In this document: positions 1 through 3,978 of the stretch, in pieces
Layout of the letters: every line of letters begins with the position of its first letter
Numbering within the stretch: position 1 is the stretch's first letter
Source of the DNA: an uncultured Opitutia bacterium
GTDB lineage: Bacteria; Verrucomicrobiota; Verrucomicrobiae; Opitutales; MB11C04
DNA length: 5,051 bases
Direction of reading: 5' to 3'
Assembly (NCBI GenBank): GCA_913048545.1
Contig: CAJWWH010000112.1
Coordinates: forward strand, 1-5,051
Made by a program: the position numbers and the translations under genes
Notes under the pieces: model-generated
Told to the model about the DNA's origin: nothing
Seen by the model: only the letters and a program-made list of their open reading frames with translations
The model's database searches: none

Positions 1-55
1 TTCACTGAGGATCGGGAAAACGAATCCATTGTTTGAACACGCCCATTGCTTTCAG

Positions 56-100
56 TGGATTGCCGCGTCAGTCACTTCGTTCCTTTCTCGCAATGACAAG
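56..100 (+). repeat. Palindromic repeat, solitary R half-unit
   Basis: The unit starts with TGGATTGCCGCGTC and ends with CTCGCAATGACAAG, the same ends as the R units near 216, 917, 1631, 1796 and 2569. ATTGC near its start pairs with GCAAT near its end, so it can fold as a small hairpin. It is the first unit of an R-L-R cluster with the full element at 141-259. No protein-coding potential is evident. Confidence 0.8.
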
Positions 101-140
101 GGGTGTTGTAGATCAAATCGCTGACTTCAATTCCTCATTC

Positions 141-259
141 CTTGTCATCGCGAGGGCTGAAAGCCCGTGGCGATCCACAGTGAACGGCAAGTCGTCCGCG
201 TCCCCCGAGGCACGATGGATTGCCGCGTCGGTCACTATTTTCCCTCCTCGCAATGACAT
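141..259 (+). repeat. Full palindromic repeat element (L unit + R unit), BIME/MITE-like
   Basis: The L unit (141-178) runs from CTTGTCATCGCGAGGGC to GTGGCGATCCAC. It folds as ATCGC / GCGAT with an inner GGC(tgaaa)GCC stem. The R unit (216-258) runs from TGGATTGCCGCG to CCTCGCAATGACA. The outer ends of the two units are inverted copies of one another, so the whole element is an imperfect palindrome of about 120 bases. The spacer ends in CCGAGGCACGA, which is nearly shared with the full copies at 1706 and 2481, so the L-spacer-R composite is itself the repeated entity. No transposase is encoded. If mobile, it would need help from elsewhere. The stretch from 260 to 428 holds only a degenerate R-like tail and the leader of the next gene. 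Confidence 0.85.
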
Positions 260-328
260 GGGGGGCGAGTTGGAGTGCTTTGGGCTCAGTTTAGTTTGCT
301 TACAGGGCGCAGTCGGTTCCCGTGTTGG

Positions 329-356
329 CAAAGTGGGGCTCTTCCGGCAATGACAG
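329..356 (+). repeat. Degenerate remnant of an R half-unit (tentative)
   Basis: GGCAAAG about 20 bases before CGGCAATGACAG resembles the two ends of an R unit (ATTGCCG ... CGCAATGACA) after mutation. The similarity is short and the middle is not conserved, so this is a weak call. It may be a decayed copy belonging to the 55-259 cluster. Confidence 0.3.
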
Positions 357-428
357 AGGGGGTGAATTTTGATAGGATTACATTTTAGGTTGTTGATTGG
401 GTGCGTTTGCGCGAGTTTTGAGTTTCGG

Positions 429-680
429 ATGAAAACGGCACAGTATTTTGAATTTACCAGAAAAAGACCAGATCGGTCGATGATTCTCGATGAATGGATA
501 CTTTCCGCGATTAATGATCCGGAAGACCAAGTAATTCAATCGGATGGAAGAATTAGAAGGTGGACTTGGGTGAATGAATTATCTAAGTATTTAAGGGTGG
601 TTCTGCTTGAAGACGGGATCACCGTTCATAACGCATTTTTTGACCGAGATTATAAAAGGAGAAAGAAACATGAAAATTAA
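429..680 (+). CDS. Small toxin-like protein, DUF4258-like, partner of a DUF2283 protein
   Basis: This is an 83-residue basic protein. It has the arrangement TRKRPDR, DEWI, a DP turn, VIQSDGRIRRW, then KYLRVVLLEDG and TVHNAFFDR. From memory, proteins with this pattern are found immediately upstream of DUF2283 proteins and are treated as possible TA toxins. The beta-rich, Arg/Lys-rich C-terminal half is what one expects of the broader RelE/BrnT/DUF4258 fold group, but that fold assignment is inference. The ATG at 429 is chosen over the upstream in-frame TTG at 369, because the extra 20 residues (rich in Cys, Phe and Leu) do not fit the family and begin close to repeat material. No clear Shine-Dalgarno site precedes 429. 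The gene overlaps the next one by 11 bases. Toxin activity is not shown by the sequence. Confidence 0.75.
   Translation: MKTAQYFEFTRKRPDRSMILDEWILSAINDPEDQVIQSDGRIRRWTWVNELSKYLRVVLLEDGITVHNAFFDRDYKRRKKHEN
656..661 (+). promoter_or_regulatory. Ribosome binding site for the DUF2283 gene
   Basis: AAGGAG ends 8 bases before the ATG at 670. It lies inside the end of the preceding gene, so the second gene can start translation on its own while also being coupled through the 11-base overlap. It is one of only two good Shine-Dalgarno matches found before a gene start in this window. Confidence 0.7.
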
Positions 681-876
681 TTACTTTGAGGATACAGATA
701 CTGCGTTGATTCATTTCACTGAAAAGAAAGTGGTGGAAACCCGCGAGGTATCGGAAAATGTGTACCTCGACTTGGACGAGCAGGGGAATCTCGTTTCCAT
801 GACTCTGGAACATGCCGGAGAGAAGGCAAATATTGAAGATTTTTCATTCGAGAGATCGAAGAGTCTTGCCTCCTAA
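670..876 (+). CDS. DUF2283 domain protein, probable antitoxin-like partner
   Basis: This is a 68-residue acidic protein. MKINYFEDTDTALIHF at the start, VETREVSENVYLDLDEQGN in the middle and LVSMTLEHA after it are the hallmarks of DUF2283. The domain fills almost the whole protein, with a short polar tail (SFERSKSLAS). The start at 670 is supported by an AAGGAG site. DUF2283 proteins usually sit next to small basic partners and are predicted as antitoxins, but biochemical evidence for the family is thin, so the role is inferred from context. If the roles are right, this module has the toxin first and the antitoxin second, the reverse of the other two modules here. The gene is followed by about 40 bases without features, then a solitary R repeat. 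Confidence 0.85.
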   Translation: MKINYFEDTDTALIHFTEKKVVETREVSENVYLDLDEQGNLVSMTLEHAGEKANIEDFSFERSKSLAS

Positions 877-916
877 ATTCTTACCGTTTCTTGAAGTTCT
901 ATTCTTGGGTTAGCAG

Positions 917-961
917 TAGATTGCCGCGTCGGTCGCTTCGCACTCTCCTCGCAATGACAAG
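917..961 (+). repeat. Palindromic repeat, solitary R half-unit between TA modules 1 and 2
   Basis: GATTGCCGCGTCGGTCGC at the start and CTCCTCGCAATGACAAG at the end match the R units elsewhere in the window. ATTGC pairs with GCAAT to close a hairpin. No L unit is recognisable on either side. This is the only gap between TA modules with one unit instead of a three-unit cluster. Confidence 0.8.
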
Positions 962-1027
962 ATTAAGGAGATCAATTAGCAAAAATTAATCGATTTTTTG
1001 GATAAATTAAGGTAGTATGCAATTATC

Positions 1028-1249
1028 GTGAAAAGCTATCGGGAGATTATATCCATTCAAAAAGGCAAAAGAGGGGGGAAGCCTTGTATTCGAAACCTTC
1101 GGATTACAGTCTATGATGTTTTGGGCTGGATGGCATCCGGAATGAGTAAGGAATTGATTATTGAGGAGCACCCTGATCTTACTCAGGATGATCTAAATGC
1201 CTGTCTTTCTTTTGTTGCAGATCGTGAGCGTGTGCTCGCGAGTGCATGA
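1028..1249 (+). CDS. DUF433 family antitoxin
   Basis: This is a 73-residue protein covering a complete DUF433 domain. GGKPCIRNLRITVYDVLGWM, then ASGMSKELIIEEHPDLTQDD and ALSFVADRE-like sequence (residues 16-67) match the family pattern of a small DNA-binding antitoxin with a helical bundle and winged/HTH-like region. The GTG start at 1028 is forced: an in-frame TAG lies at 1013-1015, and the next Met (residue 35) would remove half the domain. No good Shine-Dalgarno site precedes it. The stop overlaps the next ATG as ATGA, typical of coupled antitoxin-toxin pairs. By analogy with such pairs, the protein should neutralise the downstream PIN-like toxin and repress its own promoter. Confidence 0.9.
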   Translation: MKSYREIISIQKGKRGGKPCIRNLRITVYDVLGWMASGMSKELIIEEHPDLTQDDLNACLSFVADRERVLASA

Positions 1250-1578
1250 AACTACTCTTCGACCATAATTTAAGTTTTAAGCTACCCAAGCGCCTGTCTG
1301 CGATATTTCCAGACTCAATAAGTGCAAGTGCGGCGGGCCTGAACACCGCAACCGATTTACAGGTTTGGGAATATGCGAAGGAAAATGATTTTGTTCTGGT
1401 GACGCAGGATGCGGATTTTATTGATTGGAATCGATTATTTGGAATACCGCCCAAAATCCTTTGGATTCGTTTCGGTAATCAATCAGTTGACTTTGCTGAG
1501 CAAAGATTTCTGCTCCATGAAAATGCGATTAAGTCCTTTGATAAGGATGATGAGATCGAGGTTTTGGAAATAAATTAA
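1246..1578 (+). CDS. DUF5615 family PIN-like toxin (putative RNase)
   Basis: This is a 110-residue protein typical of DUF5615 (Mut7-C/PIN-like fold). Acidic residues expected at a metal-dependent nuclease centre are present: D6 in LLFDHNLS, D37 in ATDLQVWEYA, and D55/D57 in VTQDADF. The family signature continues with GIPPKILWIRFGN (residues 66-78), and the protein ends in the usual hydrophobic LEIN. All blocks are intact and the length is normal, so the gene looks functional. Its ATG overlaps the antitoxin stop by four bases and has no Shine-Dalgarno site, so translation should depend on coupling to the DUF433 gene. RNA cleavage is the expected activity by family, and the target is unknown. 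Confidence 0.88.
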   Translation: MKLLFDHNLSFKLPKRLSAIFPDSISASAAGLNTATDLQVWEYAKENDFVLVTQDADFIDWNRLFGIPPKILWIRFGNQSVDFAEQRFLLHENAIKSFDKDDEIEVLEIN

Positions 1579-1593
1579 GGAGGAGTTATTTCC
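1566..1593 (+). other. Stem-loop across the stop of the PIN-like toxin gene
   Basis: GGAAATAA (1566-1573) and TTATTTCC (1586-1593) are perfect 8-base inverted repeats with a 12-base loop. The loop contains the toxin stop codon and a strong Shine-Dalgarno-like AAGGAGG (1577-1583). No start codon lies at the right distance downstream, and the first ATG (1604) is 20 bases away. The hairpin is AU-rich and has no U-tract, so it is unlikely to be a terminator. It may protect the mRNA 3' end or be a remnant of a lost downstream gene. Confidence 0.4.
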
Positions 1594-1630
1594 GACTGGT
1601 TCAATGGGATGGTCGATTTTTAAGGTGAAA

Positions 1631-1676
1631 GTGGATTGCCGCGTCGGCACTGGGGGGTGCCTCCTCGCAATGACAA
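1631..1676 (+). repeat. Palindromic repeat, R half-unit with a strong inner stem
   Basis: The unit runs from GTGGATTGCCGCGTC to CTCCTCGCAATGACA, as in the other R units. Its centre adds a second perfect stem, GGCAC / GTGCC, not seen in the other R copies. It opens an R-L-R cluster with the full element at 1706-1838. Together they fill most of the 1579-1904 gap, in which no gene is visible. Confidence 0.8.
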
Positions 1677-1705
1677 TATTTTGTTCACTACCATTCCTTA
1701 CCACC

Positions 1706-1838
1706 CTTGTCATCGCGAAGGCTAAAAGCCCGTGGCGATCCACTGGCCCTCAGATAAACGAACCGCACTCCCTGAACGTGCCACCCGAGACACGATGGAT
1801 TGCCGCGTCCCTCGCTCCGCTCCCTCCTCGCAATGCAA
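1706..1838 (+). repeat. Full palindromic repeat element (L unit + R unit)
   Basis: The L unit (1706-1743) runs from CTTGTCATCGCGAAGGC to GTGGCGATCCAC. The R unit (1796-1838) runs from TGGATTGCCGCGTCC to CTCCTCGCAATG. The spacer again ends in CCCGAGACACGA. The R end reads CAATGCAA instead of CAATGACAA, a one-base deletion. The L unit has GAAGGC(taaaa)GCC where other copies have GAGGGC(tgaaa)GCC. The copy is therefore recognisable but slightly decayed. Confidence 0.85.
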
Positions 1839-1866
1839 TCCTTGTGACTAAAGTGGTAAAATTTCA

Positions 1867-1896
1867 TTGTAAGTGCTAAATTAGGTGCTATATATA
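1867..1896 (+). promoter_or_regulatory. Candidate promoter and operator of the relBE-type module
   Basis: TTGTAA (1867-1872) and TATATA (1891-1896) are 18 bases apart, and each matches four of six bases of the sigma-70 consensus. Between them lies CTAA-A-TTAG (1876-1884), a small palindrome. The hexamer GTGCTA occurs twice in direct orientation (1873 and 1885), 12 bases apart. Placement within the promoter suits autorepression by the Phd/YefM-type antitoxin. With this -10, transcription would begin within a few bases of the ATG at 1905. Confidence 0.3.
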
Positions 1897-1904
1897 GATT
1901 GATT

Positions 1905-2156
1905 ATGAATACAGTATTAAGTACTTTTTCTGCCAGTGTTTCTGAACTTAAGAAGAACCCCAGTCAATTAATCGAGAAATCGGATGGCGAATCAATTGCG
2001 ATCCTGAATCATAATAAACCGACTGCTTACTTGGTGCCTGCGGAGAAATACGAACGGATGATGGAGGAGTTGGATGACTTGAATATATCCCGCATCATTC
2101 AGGAGCGAGAAGAGGAAAAGAAATTGGCCAAGGAAGTAAGTCTGGATGACTTATAA
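1905..2156 (+). CDS. Phd/YefM family antitoxin (StbD-like)
   Basis: This is an 83-residue protein. The N-terminal half carries the Phd/YefM DNA-binding fold: SASVSELKKNPSQLIEKSDG, then ESIAILNHNKPTAYLVPAEKYERMME. The C-terminal part is highly charged and helical (LDDLNISRIIQEREEEKKLAKE) and ends in VSLDDL, as expected for the segment that wraps the toxin. I recall the same layout in plasmid StbD. The ATG at 1905 is preferred over the in-frame TTG at 1899, because the family begins a few residues before the S-ASVSEL block. No Shine-Dalgarno site precedes it. The gene overlaps the RelE gene by 11 bases. Expected role: repress the promoter and inactivate the downstream RelE. Confidence 0.9.
   Translation: MNTVLSTFSASVSELKKNPSQLIEKSDGESIAILNHNKPTAYLVPAEKYERMMEELDDLNISRIIQEREEEKKLAKEVSLDDL
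2130..2136 (+). promoter_or_regulatory. Ribosome binding site for the RelE toxin gene
   Basis: AAGGAAG lies 9 bases before the ATG at 2146, inside the antitoxin gene. Together with the 11-base overlap it supports the chosen toxin start. Confidence 0.55.
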
Positions 2157-2439
2157 GCTAAAATTCCTTCCAAGTGCCTGGAAGGAGTGGAACAAAATAG
2201 GAGATGTTATCCGGGAACAGTTCAAAAAGAAGCTTGGTGAGCGAATTCTGAATCCAATCATTCCGGCTGATCAACTGAGAGGTTTTAAAAATTATTATAA
2301 GATCAAACTTCGATCTGCAGGGTATCGACTGGTCTATGAGGTGGATCGAAATGAAGTTGTTGTCTATGTGATTACAGTTGGGAAGCGGGAAAATGATTTA
2401 ATTTATAAAAAAGTTCAAAAACGGACTCGGAAAGAGTAA
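2146..2439 (+). CDS. relE: RelE family mRNA interferase toxin
   Basis: This is a 97-residue protein that aligns from memory over its full length with E. coli RelE: KEWNKIGDVIREQFKKKLGERI, then LRGFKNYYKIKLRSAGYRLVYEV and VITVGKREND-IYKK. The residues used by RelE for ribosome-dependent mRNA cleavage sit at identical numbers: K52, K54, R61, R81 and Y87. The toxin is therefore predicted to be active, cutting mRNA in the ribosomal A site when its antitoxin is degraded. The partner is a Phd/YefM-type (StbD-like) antitoxin rather than a classical RelB ribbon-helix-helix protein, a common combination. The start is supported by AAGGAAG and the family length. Downstream is a T-rich stretch and then repeat material. 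Confidence 0.95.
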   Translation: MTYKLKFLPSAWKEWNKIGDVIREQFKKKLGERILNPIIPADQLRGFKNYYKIKLRSAGYRLVYEVDRNEVVVYVITVGKRENDLIYKKVQKRTRKE

Positions 2440-2480
2440 AAGATTTCATTTTTTATTTTTCCACCCCTCACTCCTTCACC

Positions 2481-2610
2481 CTTGTCATCGCGAGGGCGAA
2501 AGCCCGTGGCGATCCATTGTGAACCAGTAAGCGAAGAGACAACCCCGCTCGCGTCCATCAAGACACGATGGATTGCCGCGTCGTCCATTCTGTCCTCCTC
2601 GCAATGACAA
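2481..2610 (+). repeat. Full palindromic repeat element (L unit + R unit)
   Basis: The L unit (2481-2516) runs from CTTGTCATCGCGAGGGC to GTGGCGATCCA, and the R unit (2569-2610) from TGGATTGCCGCGTCG to CTCCTCGCAATGACAA. The spacer ends in AAGACACGA, close to the spacer ends of the copies at 141 and 1706. Orientation is the same as in those two copies. With the L unit at 2657 it forms an L-R-L cluster in the gap between the RelE gene and the convergent membrane-protein gene (2440-2765), which holds no visible gene. Confidence 0.85.
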
Positions 2611-2656
2611 AAAAGTAACTCCAATCTCTTCACTCCCTTGATGGTAAAAAAACACT

Positions 2657-2694
2657 CTTGTCATCGTGCACCCCTAGCGGGCATGGCGATCCAC
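2657..2694 (+). repeat. Palindromic repeat, solitary L half-unit with a reversed inner stem
   Basis: CTTGTCATCG at the start and ATGGCGATCCAC at the end match the L units. The middle differs: CCC(ctagc)GGG replaces the usual GGC(tgaaa)GCC, so both sides of the stem have changed and still pair. It is the last repeat unit in the window, with none recognised from here to 5051. Confidence 0.7.
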
Positions 2695-2765
2695 AGGGTT
2701 CAGGTTTTCAATTAATCGTTCTGTCGTATCTGGCTAAATGAAGGAGGATCACGGGAATTTTTTGC

Positions 2766-3512
2766 TTACCTAGTAAAAGCAAAGATGAAAAAACAAATCC
2801 AAAATCCAAATAGTAGAAAGAGGAAAATACATGCCATTACTTTTTTACCTTGTGATATCTCTGGTTGAGGAAGTACCCAGCCTTTTTGATCAAAATATTG
2901 CCGGATTTCATTCCTCCTCTCCATCCGATACTCACCACTGGCATTGTTATATTTGGTTAGTAATGTTTTTGCTTTTTTTTGTTCTTCTGAATTTAGTTTT
3001 GAAATTTCTTTTTTGACTATTGTTCGGATGGTTGCGAAATCATTGATCAATGCAATTCGTTCGCTCATGGATTTGGCTTTCCGTAGTTTTTGGATCCATT
3101 CGAGTGCAAGTTCCTTGGAAACCTGCTTGCCATTTTGCTTACACTCCCTTCCCCAGTGTTCATAGGGCACCTTGAAAGCCTTGGTCTTTTTATTAGCGGT
3201 TATTCCTTCCCAGTAAAGATAATCCAGATCTGAATAAACATCTGAAATCCGATCCCAGGATGTTCTGTTTCTGAAGATAAATCCTCCTTCAAGATAGGAG
3301 TGGGAAATTTTCAAATTGGTATGTTTAGAGGTTCGTATCAGACCCATGCAGAAAAAGAAGATAGCTATATAAATACACCAAATATAATTTATTATTTCTG
3401 TGGATATGGAAAAGAAGATAATAAAAATCATGAATGCTGTGGTTCCAATCCACCAACCTTTCCAGGCCCTACTTGCTCGTAATGTAATAGTAGATGAGGA
3501 ATGAGCATTCAT
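2766..3512 (-). CDS. Unrecognised membrane protein with three predicted transmembrane segments
   Basis: This is a 248-residue protein that I do not recognise. Two hydrophobic segments near the start (about residues 20-38 and 40-59) form a hairpin. They are followed by a soluble beta-rich stretch (about 66-120, LKISHSYLEGGFIFRNRTSWDRISDV-like), which loosely resembles bacterial PH-like domains found after two membrane helices. A charged helical region (about 133-215) comes next, and then a third, very aromatic segment at the C-terminus (about 225-246). There is no cleavable signal peptide. The ATG at 3512 has no Shine-Dalgarno site. The gene is much more AT-rich than the amidohydrolase gene to its right, suggesting separate origin. 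It converges on the TA islet and diverges from the SMR gene. A terminator-like hairpin lies just before its start. The PH-like reading is only a guess. Confidence 0.75.
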   Translation of the reverse strand: MNAHSSSTITLRASRAWKGWWIGTTAFMIFIIFFSISTEIINYIWCIYIAIFFFCMGLIRTSKHTNLKISHSYLEGGFIFRNRTSWDRISDVYSDLDYLYWEGITANKKTKAFKVPYEHWGRECKQNGKQVSKELALEWIQKLRKAKSMSERIALINDFATIRTIVKKEISKLNSEEQKKAKTLLTKYNNASGEYRMERRNEIRQYFDQKGWVLPQPEISQGKKVMACIFLFLLFGFWICFFIFAFTR

Positions 3513-3526
3513 AAGAATTGTGGATG

Positions 3527-3565
3527 AAATAAAAAGATAATCAGGCTGAAAGACCTGATTGTCTT
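3527..3565 (-). terminator. Terminator-like hairpin on the - strand, just upstream of the membrane-protein gene
   Basis: Bases 3534-3545 and 3554-3565 form a 12-pair stem with a single wobble pair and an 8-base loop. Read on the - strand, the stem is followed at once by a T-rich tract (TTTTTATTT), the layout of a Rho-independent terminator. On the + strand no T-tract follows. It ends roughly 15 bases before the start codon at 3512. It could stop antisense transcription arriving from the amidohydrolase operon, act as an attenuator in the leader of the membrane-protein gene, or be a protein-binding site between divergent genes. Confidence 0.5.
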
Positions 3566-3602
3566 CCTGGAAAAAAAGTTTTACAACGGAAAAGTGTCTT
3601 AT

Positions 3603-3630
3603 TTCTTCAAAAAACTAACTTTCGTAAAAT
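3603..3630 (+). promoter_or_regulatory. Candidate promoter of the SMR gene, implying a very short leader
   Basis: TAAAAT (3625-3630) matches five of six bases of the -10 consensus and ends 7 bases before the ATG at 3638. The -35 region is poor (TTCTTC at 3603-3608, spacing 16). A better -35-like TTTACA at 3580-3585 has no -10 at the right distance. If the TAAAAT is used, the mRNA would start at or next to the ATG, consistent with the missing Shine-Dalgarno site. Confidence 0.25.
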
Positions 3631-3637
3631 CTTTGTA

Positions 3638-3970
3638 ATGACTAGTTATTTATTTCTGGCAGGTGCAATCGTTTGTGAGGTCATGGGAACCTTGCTCCTG
3701 CCATACTCCAAGAATTTTACCAGGGTTTACCCGAGCATACTTCTGGTGGTTTGTTATGTTGTCGCTTTTGTTTTTCTATCCTTTGCGGTGAGGGAAATTC
3801 CCCTTACGATTGTTTATGCGACCTGGTGCGGAGTGGGAATATTCTTGGTTTCGGTTTTAAGCTATTTTCTCTTTGGGCAATCCCTTTCCTGGCAGGGGAT
3901 TGTGGGATTGGTCCTGATTGTGGTCGGGGTGACTTTGGTCAACGGCTTTAAAGTAGGCCACACACCTTAA
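3638..3970 (+). CDS. Small multidrug resistance (SMR) family transporter, EmrE-like
   Basis: This is a 110-residue protein with four hydrophobic helices, the usual SMR length. Residues essential in E. coli EmrE occur at the same numbers: E14 (proton and substrate binding, AIVCEVMGT), Y4, Y40, Y60, W63 (YATWCGVGI), and the G90/G97 pair in helix 4 used for dimerisation. It should act as an inner-membrane dimer exchanging protons for cationic compounds. The aromatic set at 40, 60 and 63 favours the multidrug (Qac) branch over guanidinium exporters, but subfamily assignment is inference. It is a single gene, not a tandem SMR pair. No Shine-Dalgarno site is visible. It converges with the amidohydrolase gene, with 8 bases between stops and no terminator in that gap. 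Confidence 0.95.
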   Translation: MTSYLFLAGAIVCEVMGTLLLPYSKNFTRVYPSILLVVCYVVAFVFLSFAVREIPLTIVYATWCGVGIFLVSVLSYFLFGQSLSWQGIVGLVLIVVGVTLVNGFKVGHTP

Positions 3971-3978
3971 ACCAATCT

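Noticed and set aside
1..36. Possible C-terminal end of a gene (12 codons ending TGA at 34-36)
   Set aside because: Only 11 residues are visible (FTEDRENESIV), too few to separate a real gene end from chance, and other frames are also open.
33..353. Open frame of 106 codons on the + strand
   Set aside because: It starts at a TTG without a ribosome site and consists mainly of translated repeat units (the GLPRQSL.. and ARWIAASVT.. type text recurs wherever the repeat occurs).
1604..1879. Open frame of 91 codons on the + strand after the PIN-like toxin
   Set aside because: Almost all of it is translated repeat sequence; only the first ten codons lie outside. The upstream AAGGAGG is 20 bases from its ATG, too far to support it.
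2414..2460. Intrinsic terminator after the RelE gene
   Set aside because: A T-rich tract is present, but the preceding stems are only four pairs (ACTC/GAGT, GAAA/TTTC), too weak to call.
2415..2633. Open frame of 72 codons on the - strand
   Set aside because: It is a translation of the 2481-2610 repeat with no family resemblance and no ribosome site.
141..2694. Repeats as integron attC sites or a CRISPR array
   Set aside because: The ends lack the RYYYAAC/GTTRRRY integron cores, and the spacing and unit length are wrong for CRISPR repeats; the spacers are partly shared between copies.
1579..2765. The gaps 1579-1904 and 2440-2765 are both exactly 326 bases
   Set aside because: Their internal layouts differ (R-L-R at one position, L-R-L at another) and the second is bounded by the stop of an opposite-strand gene, so equal length is most likely coincidence.
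2761..2783. Inverted repeat TTTGCTT / AAGCAAA around the stop of the membrane-protein gene
   Set aside because: As a - strand terminator it would need a T-tract after the stem, but it is followed by A residues in that direction; on the + strand no T-tract follows either.
3513..3637. Guanidine riboswitch before the SMR gene
   Set aside because: Mini-ykkC needs two hairpins with ACGR loops. Only a single ACGG outside a hairpin is present, and the one strong stem-loop has a different loop.
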